The notes under the pieces: generated by a model | What the model saw: the letters and a program-made list of their open reading frames with translations, nothing else | What the model was told of the DNA's origin: nothing | The model's database searches: none | NCBI GenBank assembly: GCA_016210115.1 | Contig: JACQUW010000419.1 | Coordinates: forward strand, 1-64,000 | DNA from: Deltaproteobacteria bacterium | GTDB taxonomy: Bacteria; Desulfobacterota; Binatia; UBA9968 | Direction of reading: 5' to 3' | Length of the DNA: 64,000 bases | In this document: one piece after another, positions 50,490 to 59,397 of the stretch | Layout of the letters: every line of letters begins with the position of its first letter | How positions within the stretch are numbered: position 1 is the first letter of the stretch | Made by a program: the position numbers and the translations under genes

Positions 50490-53400
50490 TCATTTTCGGC
50501 GATCACCTTGAGTCTTCAAGCGCTGAATTGCGGGATGAAAAGAATCAAGAGATAAAGCACGCCCGAGCGCCTCTTCCGCTTTGCGGGCTTCTCCTGCGCC
50601 AATATAGGCAGTGGCAAGATCAACCAAAACCTCAATGGATAGAGGCGAATATCGGGCAGCCAGAAGGAGCTCTTGCACCGCCTCGTTAAAGCGCTTTGCA
50701 TGGAGATAGGCCCGTCCGAGATCGTGGTAGTAAAGTCGCCGATGTATCGAGTCCATCGCAAGGGCTTTTTTGAAGGCTTCAACCGCCAGCTCCGCCCACC
50801 CTTGCTGAAGGTAAGTCTTGCCGAATCCCTCCAAGATGGTCGGGTCCTCGGGGTTTAATTTGTGGGCAGCCTGATACTGAGTTATGGCCTCGTCAAACCA
50901 CCCGAGCTCATTTAAAAGCGCTGCAAGGCGAGTCCGATAAGTCGTGTTCTCGGGTTGTAAGGCGACGGATTTCGAGAGATACTCCACGGCTCTCTGCGGC
51001 ATCTGCTGTGCCCTATACGCGTATCCGAGCTGGTGAGCGGCTTCAGGGTGCTGGGGATTCTCCCTGAGAACAGCCTCGAAATTTGCGACAGCCTTGACCG
51101 GAAGGTTAACCAGAAGCTGAGTTTTTCCCAATTCCAGGCGCGCCGGAATAAAAGCCGGATCGGCCGCAAGGGCCTTTTCAAACTGGCCGATCGCCTCCAG
51201 GGACAAACCCTTCGCGGCGTATGCCATGCCAAGCTCAAACCGGAGCTGTGGATGGTCAAAATTAGCCGCACCATTTTGGGTCAGCGCGGGTAATTCCTTC
51301 GTCCTGTAATCCTTCATGACCCGGAAATTCACCGGCGCCGTGTCGAGGTAAAGACTGAGCGGGGCGGAGAATTCCAGTGGGAGACGATCATCGGTATTGA
51401 CGGAAGCGCCGGTTGAGTAGCGCTCGGCGTCGTTTTCATCGAGCATGAAGTCGGCCAGAATCGCAGCGCCGGAGCGAAACCCTAGCCGGGCCAAATCCTC
51501 CTGGACACCGGGCAGGGAAGCCACTTTGCTGCCGAGCCTGTCAACGTCAATCTTGAGAAGCCGCTCCTGACCCAAGAGCAGAAAATCGCCACTGACGGTG
51601 TTCCATATGGTTGTAGCGGGGAAGGCCGTCCGGAAGGTATTCACCACCATCCTGAGATCGGCGGGAGCAAGGCCATAGCCGTGCACCCACTGGAGCATTG
51701 CGCCTCCTGGTTTGAGTCTCTGCCGCGCCAATGCGAAGAACTCGCGAGTAAAGAGTGTAGAAAGCCCTCTGATCCAGGGGTTCGAGGGCTCGGAGATAAT
51801 CACGTCATAGCGCTCGGCACCGCTCAGAAAAAAATTCCGCGCGTCGGCGATCACAATGCGCACGCGGGGATCGGTCGCGATGTTTCGATTCACTTTTTGA
51901 AAGAAGCGAGAAGCTCTTATGACTGCGGGCTCGATTTCAATCACGTCGATGCGCTCCACCGGATGTCGCGAAACAGCCGCAGCGGTTACACCGCTCCCCA
52001 GGCCGACAATGGCAATAGATTTAGGTTCGGGATGGAGTAGCAGAGCAAGATGCCCCAACATGGTTTGGGTGTGCATGTCGACTGCGGTGCTGGCATCTGT
52101 TTTACCATTGATCCGTAGGAAGGTATGGTCTTCAGCCTGGTGGACCGTGACCGTGGCGCTGATGCCGTCTTCGTAAAACAAAAGGCGCGAGTCAGGTGTC
52201 GCCTGGGCCAGCCCAACCCTCGCGGCAGTTTGGCTCAGGCGCGGCCCATAGATCGCCACTCCGCTTGACATTGCGACTTTGTCCCATGGCGGCATCCAGT
52301 AGGTTGCTCCCACCGCCGCCAGCGACACCGCAGTCCACGGAACCCACACGCGCGCCGCCAAATCTTTTAGGGCGATGAAGGTGAACAAAAGACCGACACT
52401 GAGGTTGGCGAAGATCGCGACCTTTAGGGTCTCATGGGCGCCAAGTGTGGGGATGAGCAGAAAACCGGCTGAAAAGGCGCCGAAGACCGCGCCCAGCGTA
52501 TTGGCCGCGTAAATCCTTCCGACCTCAGCGCCGACGCATCTCAGCCCTCGCACAATGACCATCACCGCGCAAGGGAAGGTCGCGCCAATGAGAAGAGTCG
52601 GCAGGATCATTGCTGCAAAGCTCGTAACGAATTGGGCGGTCAGAATCAGTCCGGGCGCAGTTGATATTCGAAACACTTTGAGAAAGAGCTCGGGCATGAT
52701 TCCAAAAATCGGCAGGATCAGGAGGGCGGAAAGGCCGATCGCCGTCTGGAGCGCGCCGAACGTAAAAAGACGGACGGGGCTATGGCCCAGAAACCTCGTG
52801 AATAGCGCGCTACCGAGCGCAATCCCTGTAAGAAAAACGACCAGCATGGAAGTAAAAGCGTAGGTGGAGCTTCCGATCGTCAGGGAGAGCGCACGGGTCC
52901 AGGCAACTTCATAGATCATGGAGGCAGCCCCTGAAATTCCAAGCGCAAGAGCAGTTAGAGAAGCCACGGCTCGGGGTCGTTTTCGGTCCTGGCCAGAGAG
53001 GGGCGCGTTTTTAGTTTTCTTCTCTTGCTGCAAAAAAGATGGCGATACGGCGGTCCCTTCACCACCGGACGGGGAGAGGGCAAGAGCCCGAGAGCGGCTC
53101 CAATAGATCGCCAGCAGGGCAATCCACAAGTTTAAGATGGCGGTGAGGCGAAGCATACCCCACATCCCAAAGATGGGGAGAAGAATGTAGCCGCTGCCGG
53201 CGGTCCCCACGACCGCGCCAAAGGTATTGAGGGCGTAGAGAGAGCCCACTCGCGATCCCAGCGTCGCTTCGTCCTCTGCGAGCCAACGGCTCAGGACCGG
53301 AAGAGTGGCCCCCATTAATGTCGTGGGGGGAAGAAGGAGGAAAAAGACAAGTCCAAACTGAGCCAGGTTAAGAGCGTAGTGCGAGAGACTTAGGACCTGG

Positions 53401-53735
53401 TAAAGTGCCAGGTACCCTCGTTCAATAAGCACGACAAGAAGCGGGATGGCGAGGCAGTAGAGCCCGATTCCTCCTTCCAGGAATCCATAGAGGAGTAGCG
53501 GGTTACGAGAGCGGTCGGCAATCTTGCCTAAGAGATAGCTCCCCAGGGCCAGCCCGGCCATAAAGGCAGTCAGGACAGTCGTGACGGCGAGAACTGTGTG
53601 CCCAAAAATCAGGCCCAATATCTTCATCAAGACAACTTCATAGACTAACCCTGTTGCGCCGGAGAAAACAAAACAGATCAAAACCTTCAGCCTGATCCCA
53701 CGGAGCAGGTAACTTTGTTTGTAACGTGTCGTCAT
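50490..53735 (-). CDS. Multi-span membrane protein with spermidine synthase-like and TPR domains
   Basis: A 1081-residue fusion. Residues 10-215 and about 260-465 are two related membrane halves (KVLICFVFSGATGLVYEVVL / ALALGISGAASMIYEVAWTR, each with GA-type motifs), giving roughly 14 spans. Residues about 510-770 resemble spermidine synthase/methyltransferase: SIAIVGLGSGVTAAAVSRHP, VERIDVIEIEPAVIRASRFF, DARNFF and YDVIISEPSNPWIRGLSTLF. The last 240 residues are six TPRs (QLRFELGMAYAAKGLSLEAI and so on). The usual polyamine Asp is replaced by Glu in SEP, so spermidine formation is not certain. A TPR gene follows directly. Confidence 0.9.
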   Translation of the reverse strand: MTTRYKQSYLLRGIRLKVLICFVFSGATGLVYEVVLMKILGLIFGHTVLAVTTVLTAFMAGLALGSYLLGKIADRSRNPLLLYGFLEGGIGLYCLAIPLLVVLIERGYLALYQVLSLSHYALNLAQFGLVFFLLLPPTTLMGATLPVLSRWLAEDEATLGSRVGSLYALNTFGAVVGTAGSGYILLPIFGMWGMLRLTAILNLWIALLAIYWSRSRALALSPSGGEGTAVSPSFLQQEKKTKNAPLSGQDRKRPRAVASLTALALGISGAASMIYEVAWTRALSLTIGSSTYAFTSMLVVFLTGIALGSALFTRFLGHSPVRLFTFGALQTAIGLSALLILPIFGIMPELFLKVFRISTAPGLILTAQFVTSFAAMILPTLLIGATFPCAVMVIVRGLRCVGAEVGRIYAANTLGAVFGAFSAGFLLIPTLGAHETLKVAIFANLSVGLLFTFIALKDLAARVWVPWTAVSLAAVGATYWMPPWDKVAMSSGVAIYGPRLSQTAARVGLAQATPDSRLLFYEDGISATVTVHQAEDHTFLRINGKTDASTAVDMHTQTMLGHLALLLHPEPKSIAIVGLGSGVTAAAVSRHPVERIDVIEIEPAVIRASRFFQKVNRNIATDPRVRIVIADARNFFLSGAERYDVIISEPSNPWIRGLSTLFTREFFALARQRLKPGGAMLQWVHGYGLAPADLRMVVNTFRTAFPATTIWNTVSGDFLLLGQERLLKIDVDRLGSKVASLPGVQEDLARLGFRSGAAILADFMLDENDAERYSTGASVNTDDRLPLEFSAPLSLYLDTAPVNFRVMKDYRTKELPALTQNGAANFDHPQLRFELGMAYAAKGLSLEAIGQFEKALAADPAFIPARLELGKTQLLVNLPVKAVANFEAVLRENPQHPEAAHQLGYAYRAQQMPQRAVEYLSKSVALQPENTTYRTRLAALLNELGWFDEAITQYQAAHKLNPEDPTILEGFGKTYLQQGWAELAVEAFKKALAMDSIHRRLYYHDLGRAYLHAKRFNEAVQELLLAARYSPLSIEVLVDLATAYIGAGEARKAEEALGRALSLDSFHPAIQRLKTQGDRRK

Positions 53736-53876
53736 TGTAGGTAGTTATCGGGAGGGGACCCTTCGCGAGGCCGTCTAACGAACTTCTCGATTGATAAGGG
53801 CAGAACGGCTCTACGCTCTCTGGTAAACTCCAATCCGAAATTCGTTCGAACCCGAGGCCTTACCGAAAAATAGAGC

Positions 53877-53903
53877 CGTGAAACGTAAAAGGTGAAACGT
53901 GAA
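53877..53903. repeat. Short-phrase repeat GTGAAACGT
   Basis: CGTGAAACGTAAAAGGTGAAACGTGAA repeats GTGAAACGT at 53878-53886 and 53892-53900 and is closely similar in reverse complement to 5127-5153. It lies in the 392-base gap (53736-54127) between the fusion gene and the pilin gene; that gap otherwise holds the pilin terminator and no gene. Confidence 0.55.
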
Positions 53904-54045
53904 TGGGAGCTCCGATTCATCTTTCCCGTTGAACTTTTTTCCCTTCTTAAAATCCGAGAGAAAATACATCCTCTGTCGCAGTTCCTTTTTTCGGATCGGG
54001 GTAAACTGTCGCAGTGAAATCCGGCGGAAAAGAAAAAAGACGCTT

Positions 54046-54076
54046 CAGGGCAGGCGGACACCCTCCGCCTGCCCTG
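54046..54076 (-). terminator. Intrinsic terminator of the pilus operon
   Basis: A perfect 12-bp stem CAGGGCAGGCGG/CCGCCTGCCCTG with a 7-base loop is followed on minus by AAGCGTCTTTTTTCTTTT. It stands 52 bases after the pilin stop. Confidence 0.85.
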
Positions 54077-54127
54077 CGAAGATCAGTTATTATAGGAACA
54101 GGAAATCTGCGCTCTCTGGATTGCTTC

Positions 54128-54592
54128 CTAGCACGCGGTTGTCGTGCCGGAAATCTTGCACGTGAAGGAGCCCGGCGGAGACTTGGCGTTATCATACCCC
54201 ATTTCCACTTCGATGTTAGCGGCATCTTCCGCTCCCACCGCTTTCAGGTTCGCGCTCAAGCTATAGACGTTCGTCGTCGCATCTATACTGGCAATGCCTC
54301 CGGTGACAGTCCAGCGCCCGTCAGGCGTAACTCCGCCCGTACTGACTCCTATTCTGCCGAACTGGCTGGTGGTCGTACAGGAAGTTGTATCCCCGGGTTT
54401 GAGTTGGGCACAAGCCTGAAGCGATGTCCATAAGGAGCCGAGAAGCGACTTGGCTTCGGCCGTCTTGGCATCCTTCACATAACCGATATATCCCGTAGCG
54501 GCCATGGCAGCCAGGATCCCCAGAATCAGGACCGTTACGAGCCTCTCGATCAGCGTGAACCCTGCCTGGTTGTTTTTTTTCACCTTCTGCAT
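54128..54592 (-). CDS. pilA: Type IV major pilin-like protein
   Basis: A 154-residue prepilin: a short basic leader ends in NQAG and is followed by FTLIERLVTVLILGILAAMA, with cleavage between Gly and Phe1, Glu5 as required for assembly, and the hydrophobic helix. The third position after Glu5 is Arg instead of the more common Leu. The C-terminal part is small and rich in Gly/Thr/Ser, with Cys pairs (QACAQ, TTSCTT, FTCKISGTTTAC) that may form the disulfide-bounded D-loop. GGAG precedes the ATG. It is the last gene of the pilus operon, followed by a terminator. Confidence 0.93.
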   Translation of the reverse strand: MQKVKKNNQAGFTLIERLVTVLILGILAAMAATGYIGYVKDAKTAEAKSLLGSLWTSLQACAQLKPGDTTSCTTTSQFGRIGVSTGGVTPDGRWTVTGGIASIDATTNVYSLSANLKAVGAEDAANIEVEMGYDNAKSPPGSFTCKISGTTTAC

Positions 54593-54695
54593 AGAGATCT
54601 CCTTTCTTGTTCTTGGTTTGCAGTTAAACTATCCCCTCGTTTCTCACAACGTTTTCCTCCACACGCGCCGGATGTCTTCTCCTAGTATCACCTCC

Positions 54696-55970
54696 TTACC
54701 TGGCAATGCCGCGAATCGCGCCGCCCAAATTGAAGATAGGCAGATAAAGCGCGATGAAAATAAGGCCCGCCATAACTCCCACCACAACGATCAGGATCGG
54801 CTCAATAAGGGTAGAGAGGGCATCGGTTGTGGCATCAACTTGCTGCTCGTAGTAAGTCGCGGCCTTTGCCAGCATGGGCGCAAGTTGCCCGCTCTCCTCC
54901 CCCGTGCCGACCATCTGAGTCACGAGCGACGGAAACTCACCGCTTTCACGCAACGCATCTGCAACCGTGCCGCCCTCTCTCACCCTGGCGATGCTCCGAT
55001 AGATTGCATTCTCGATGATTCGGTTCCCGGCGGCCTCGGCGCTCATATCCAGGGCTTCCAACAAAGGCACACCGCTCTGAATCAATGTGGAGAGCGTGCG
55101 GCAGACCTTGGCCAGGATTGCCTTGCGGATCAACCGGCCGAACATGGGCAGGCGGAGCTTGAAACGATCAAACCGATAGCGCCATCTTTCAGCCGGGACG
55201 CCGAAGTAAAACGCCACGGCTACCAGCGCGATGATCAGAAGAGTTACCCACAGGCTCGATCGGATAGCCTGGCTCACCGCGAGGAGCATGCGGGTGGGAA
55301 CAGGGAGAGGCGAGTTGAGCCGGTTATAGACACCTTCGAAAATAGGAACGATCTTGATGACCACGATCAAGAAGACAACACAGGTAACCGAGAATATGAG
55401 GAGCGGATAGGACAAAGCGCCGATAATCTTTCTTCTGAGGTCGGCGCTCTTTTCGAGGTAAACGGTGAGCTGGTTGAGGGTTGCCGGCAATTGGCTGGCC
55501 GCCTCACCGACGCGGGTAAGGCTCACAAAAATATTGCTGAAGGCCCAGGGGTGCTTCCCCAGCGCGTCGGCGAACGTCGAGCCGGCTTCGACGTCCGACG
55601 CCACCTGATCAATCACCCTGCTGAAGCGGCGGTTTGGCGTCTCGGCCGCGAGCGCCTTCAGGCTTCTCACCAACTGAAGGCCGCCCTCGGTCATCGCGGC
55701 AAGCTGTCCGCTGAACAAAACCAAATCCGTGATCCTGATCCGCTGGATGAGACGCCTCAGTAGCGGTGCTCTCGCTGCGCGGGTGGCATGTCTCTCACGC
55801 ATCCCCGAGAAGGACTCTACGGAGATTCCTGAACCGGACCTTCGAATATTGACAACGAAGAACCCCTGCTGTGTCAGATCTCTTTGCAGGAGAGCCTCTT
55901 CGAGGGCCTCTGCCTGTCCGCTTCTCAATTTTCCTTCTCGATCAATGGCCTCGTAAATGAAGTTAGGCAT
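54696..55970 (-). CDS. pilC: Type IV pilus inner-membrane platform protein PilC
   Basis: A 424-residue PilC/GspF homologue: PNFIYEAIDREGKLRSGQAE, FSGQLAAMTEGGLQLVRSLK, AFSNIFVSLTRVGEAASQLP (first GspF domain), three membrane spans (LLIFSVTCVVFLIVVIKIVP; WVTLLIIALVAVAFYFG; ILIVVVGVMAGLIFIALYLP) and LSTLIQSGVPLLEALDMSAE with MVGTGEESGQLAPMLAKAAT in the second. It anchors the PilB motor in the membrane. Its ATG overlaps the pilB stop by 8 bases. Confidence 0.96.
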   Translation of the reverse strand: MPNFIYEAIDREGKLRSGQAEALEEALLQRDLTQQGFFVVNIRRSGSGISVESFSGMRERHATRAARAPLLRRLIQRIRITDLVLFSGQLAAMTEGGLQLVRSLKALAAETPNRRFSRVIDQVASDVEAGSTFADALGKHPWAFSNIFVSLTRVGEAASQLPATLNQLTVYLEKSADLRRKIIGALSYPLLIFSVTCVVFLIVVIKIVPIFEGVYNRLNSPLPVPTRMLLAVSQAIRSSLWVTLLIIALVAVAFYFGVPAERWRYRFDRFKLRLPMFGRLIRKAILAKVCRTLSTLIQSGVPLLEALDMSAEAAGNRIIENAIYRSIARVREGGTVADALRESGEFPSLVTQMVGTGEESGQLAPMLAKAATYYEQQVDATTDALSTLIEPILIVVVGVMAGLIFIALYLPIFNLGGAIRGIAR

Positions 55971-57693
55971 CCTGGTCTTCCTCGATGCATGTAGCCAGGA
56001 CCTCCTCAACGGTGGTCACGCCCGCGGCGGCCTTATTGAGGCCGCTTCGGCGCAAAGAATCCATGCCCTGCTCCAATTTACACGCGCGTAGTGTATCGAG
56101 ATTGGTCTCCTCGGTGATCATCTGCCGCACCTTGGTCGTAATCGGGAAAACCTCGAAAACAGCGATGCGGCCCGCATAGCCCGTATTCCGACAGGAGACA
56201 CATCCCCGCCCGCGATAGAGAGTAGAGGGCGGCGCGGGCAAAAAGTCGAACAGATGCTGTTCCGACGGCGGGCAGTCGTAAGGCTCCTTACACTTGAGGC
56301 AAATCTTGCGCACCAGCCTTTGAGCTGCAGCCAGCCTCAAGGCTGCCGCTACCAGATGAGCTTCTATGCCAATATCGATAAGCCGGACGATCGTAGAAAC
56401 GGCATCGCTGGTATGGAGCGTGGAAAAGATCAGGTGGCCGGTCAAAGCGGCACGAAGCGCCATCTGAGCAGTCTCGAGATCCCGAATCTCTCCCACCATG
56501 ATGATGTCCGGGTCCTGCCGCAGAATAGAGCGGAGGGCGGCCGCAAAGTCGAGCCCGATGGACGGCTTCACCTGGACCTGCTGGATCCCGGGTTGATGAT
56601 ATTCGACCGGATCCTCAACCGTGACGATATTGTTCCTCGGCGACCGGATGATCTTCAGCGCGGTATGAAGCGTGGTGGATTTGCCGCTCCCGGTCGGACC
56701 GGTTATCAGGATCATTCCCCATGGACGATGGATAGCCTGCTTGAAAATCTTGAGCTGTTCCGGTTCAAAGCCCAGCGATTCCAAAGTATACTGGGTGGTG
56801 ACAGCCTCCTTTGCCAAAAGGCGAATCTCCACGTTTTCTCCATAAATAGCGGGGAGGGTGGAGACGCGGAAATCATACTCCTGGCCGCCGGAATTCACTT
56901 TAAAACCGCCGTCCTGAGGGAGACGTCGCTCCGCAATATCCATATTCGCAACGATTTTGATCCGCGATACGACGGCAAGATGGAGCTGGCGTGGCACTTG
57001 CGTAAAATCGTAAAGCACGCCGTCAATCCGAAAACGCACTTTCGTATTTTCTTCATAGGGCTCTATGTGAATGTCCGAGGCGCGCTCCGTGACGGCCTGG
57101 TAAAGCAGATGATTGATCAGCTTGACGACCGGGGGAAGGTCGGCCTGCTGTTTCAGCTCAGCCAGGTCCACCGCTTCTTCGGAGAAATTACTCGAACTGA
57201 TGCTGATTGAGACGTCCTTTTGCGCGATCTCTTCCAGGTTCTGGTGCATCGAAACCTGAGAGTAATAGCGGTCGATCGCCTTTTTAATCGTGATCAAGGA
57301 GGCAAGCTTGAAATGGATTCTGAGCCCGGTCGCATGAGCCAGGTCGTCAAGGGCGACAACATTGACGGGATCAGCCGTGGCCACGTCCAAGGTTCGATCG
57401 TGCAGTCCCACTGCGATCACAGAGTAATTTCTGGCCAGGGTCTCCGGAATCAATTTCACGGTCTCTGGGGAAAGCATTTCAAAAATGTCGGCGGGAAGAA
57501 CCTCAAGGGCAAATTGTTTCGACAGCACCTCGAGCAGCCGCTCCTCGATGAGCAGCCCCATCTCGATCAATAACTGACCGATGCGCTTCTTCGTTGTGCG
57601 CTGCGCGACCAGGACGCCCTGGAGCTGTTCCTGACTGATGAGTCCTTGATCGATCAAAAGATTGCCGAGACGAACGTGTTGTTGCTTTGCCAT
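55963..57693 (-). CDS. pilB: Type IV pilus extension ATPase PilB
   Basis: A 576-residue GspE/PilB ATPase: an N-terminal MshEN-like c-di-GMP-binding region (RLGNLLIDQGLISQEQLQGV and RIGQLLIEMGLL), the N2 domain (ELKQQADLPPVVKLINHLLY, ASDIHIEPYEENTKVRFRID), Walker A GPTGSGKSTTLHTALK, Walker B DPDIIMVGEIRD and the zinc-binding tetracysteine (CLKCKEP, CVSCRNTGYAGRIAVFEV). It powers pilus extension. A dedicated retraction ATPase (PilT) is not in the window. GAGG precedes the ATG. Confidence 0.97.
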   Translation of the reverse strand: MAKQQHVRLGNLLIDQGLISQEQLQGVLVAQRTTKKRIGQLLIEMGLLIEERLLEVLSKQFALEVLPADIFEMLSPETVKLIPETLARNYSVIAVGLHDRTLDVATADPVNVVALDDLAHATGLRIHFKLASLITIKKAIDRYYSQVSMHQNLEEIAQKDVSISISSSNFSEEAVDLAELKQQADLPPVVKLINHLLYQAVTERASDIHIEPYEENTKVRFRIDGVLYDFTQVPRQLHLAVVSRIKIVANMDIAERRLPQDGGFKVNSGGQEYDFRVSTLPAIYGENVEIRLLAKEAVTTQYTLESLGFEPEQLKIFKQAIHRPWGMILITGPTGSGKSTTLHTALKIIRSPRNNIVTVEDPVEYHQPGIQQVQVKPSIGLDFAAALRSILRQDPDIIMVGEIRDLETAQMALRAALTGHLIFSTLHTSDAVSTIVRLIDIGIEAHLVAAALRLAAAQRLVRKICLKCKEPYDCPPSEQHLFDFLPAPPSTLYRGRGCVSCRNTGYAGRIAVFEVFPITTKVRQMITEETNLDTLRACKLEQGMDSLRRSGLNKAAAGVTTVEEVLATCIEEDQDA

Positions 57694-57711
57694 TGATCCT
57701 CTTATCTGGTC

Positions 57712-59376
57712 CTATTCCGCGACCTCGTCTTCATTATAAAGGCGCGGGATCCCCTCCCCGCCAGTCACCCGCACGAGCGCCATGGCGGTTCGCGGTCCAA
57801 GGACCCCGTCTGCGGAAAGCCTGGTCTTGCGCTGAAACTGACTGATGGCGGTCTTTAGCCGTTCGTCGTATTTTGCCGGAAGCGGATACGATAGATAGCC
57901 CAGTGCATTGAGCCGGGCGGCAAAAAGAGTGATTAAACGTCCCGTCCATTCCGCCGTCGGAAGAGAGGTCCAGCCGTCACCGTTGAGCCAGAGAAGCCAA
58001 CCGGAGCGTAGCTTCTCCCGCTGGACCTGCTCAAGCGGGCGTCTCTCCTCCCTCCCGCCCGCTGCGAGGAACATTACGGAATCATCGCTCACACGAATCA
58101 AAAGATGGGGCTGGTTTTCTCCTTCCCACTCCACAACGGCGGGAAGCCCTACCGCCTCGATCTCAGACCAGGAAGGCTTGTCAAGGCGAAGCGCCTCGAG
58201 TCCATGCCGGGCCGCAATCAGACGCACATCCAAAGATCCATCCGGACTCATTGGCCAGGCTTCTTTGTCCTGGATGACTTTTATGCCCCAGAGATCCAGG
58301 AGCTTTTTAAGGAGAAACGCCGGGTCAGGATTGTCAACCGCTTGCGATCCCGTTGACGGTTTCAGCTCAGGAGTTTGCGAATCTGCCGACGCATCTTTTG
58401 CCGCAGCCGGAATCTCAACCGCAGCTCGATGGAAGAGGTTCAGCTGCTTCACCGATTCCACTCCGTCTCGCTGCCAGAAGGAAATACCTCCGCCCAGCAA
58501 TCCTACAACGAGGCCTGCGAGCGCCAGTGAAGGTCTCACAGAGAAATGAGAAGGACGAGGTGGGCGGCCCAGGCTTTCTGTGGCTTTAGCGACGAGACTG
58601 GCCCCTATGGTGCGCGAGCCAACCATGCAGCCTGCTGTCAGCGCGCGGTCACATAGCAGGTTAATGATCCGCGGGATGCCCTTTGAATGGGCCCAGATCC
58701 TCCTTAAGGCGGGTCGAGTAAAAGGGTTCGCCCGCGATAGCCCCGCAAGCCGGAGCCGATGCTCGATATACGTAAACGTTTCCCGGCGCGAAAGGGGATC
58801 CAGATAGCAGCGCACGGCGATGCGCTGGTTGAGTTGACGCAGGTCCTGGCGCAAAAGCCTCTCTTCCAATTCCGTCTGTCCCACAAGGACGATCTGGAGA
58901 AGCTTGCCGGTGGCGGTCTCAAGGTTCGATAAGATGCGAATCTGTTCGAGGACGGATCTGGAAAGACGCTGGGCCTCGTCCAGAATGATGACCGGGGACT
59001 CTCCCCTCTCTGCGGCTTGTATCAGGAAGTTCTGCAGGGCGCTCATGAGGGAAAAATATACAGGCCTCTCAGCCGAGACCCCCAGACCTTCGACGATCGT
59101 CCGAAGCAGCCCCGTCACGGATAAATGGGGGTCGAGCGAGAGCACGCGCTTGAATTTCTCCGGCAAAAGACGCAATAGCGAGCGGCAGAGGGTGGTCTTT
59201 CCCGTGCCCACCTCGCCGATAATCGCAATGATGCCCTTGCCCGTTTCAAGACCGTAAAGCACCGCCTGGAGGACGTCGTGGTGCCCTTTGCTGCGGAACA
59301 AAAAACGCGGATCGGGGGTAAGAGAAAAGGGATTCTCCGCCAGCTCATAGAAAGATTCATAGCGCTCGGGTCTCAT
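57712..59376 (-). CDS. ExeA-like AAA ATPase with a peptidoglycan-binding domain
   Basis: A 554-residue protein: an AAA+ domain at residues 1-265 with Walker A GEVGTGKTTLCRSLLRLL and Walker B PVIILDEAQRLS, a single membrane span near 275-295 (LALAGLVVGLLGGGISFW), a periplasmic region, and a C-terminal PG_binding_1 domain (LNALGYLSYPLPAKYDERLK, FQRKTRLSADGVLGPRTAMA). This is the ExeA/GspA arrangement that assists secretin insertion through the cell wall. It sits between pilQ and pilB. GAGGA precedes ATG 59376. Confidence 0.93.
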   Translation of the reverse strand: MRPERYESFYELAENPFSLTPDPRFLFRSKGHHDVLQAVLYGLETGKGIIAIIGEVGTGKTTLCRSLLRLLPEKFKRVLSLDPHLSVTGLLRTIVEGLGVSAERPVYFSLMSALQNFLIQAAERGESPVIILDEAQRLSRSVLEQIRILSNLETATGKLLQIVLVGQTELEERLLRQDLRQLNQRIAVRCYLDPLSRRETFTYIEHRLRLAGLSRANPFTRPALRRIWAHSKGIPRIINLLCDRALTAGCMVGSRTIGASLVAKATESLGRPPRPSHFSVRPSLALAGLVVGLLGGGISFWQRDGVESVKQLNLFHRAAVEIPAAAKDASADSQTPELKPSTGSQAVDNPDPAFLLKKLLDLWGIKVIQDKEAWPMSPDGSLDVRLIAARHGLEALRLDKPSWSEIEAVGLPAVVEWEGENQPHLLIRVSDDSVMFLAAGGREERRPLEQVQREKLRSGWLLWLNGDGWTSLPTAEWTGRLITLFAARLNALGYLSYPLPAKYDERLKTAISQFQRKTRLSADGVLGPRTAMALVRVTGGEGIPRLYNEDEVAE

Positions 59377-59397
59377 CGAGATCCTCGAAGTCCCCAA

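Noticed and set aside
54504-55763. 419-codon plus frame
   Set aside because: Antisense shadow of pilC; very charged composition typical of reversed GC-rich membrane protein genes.
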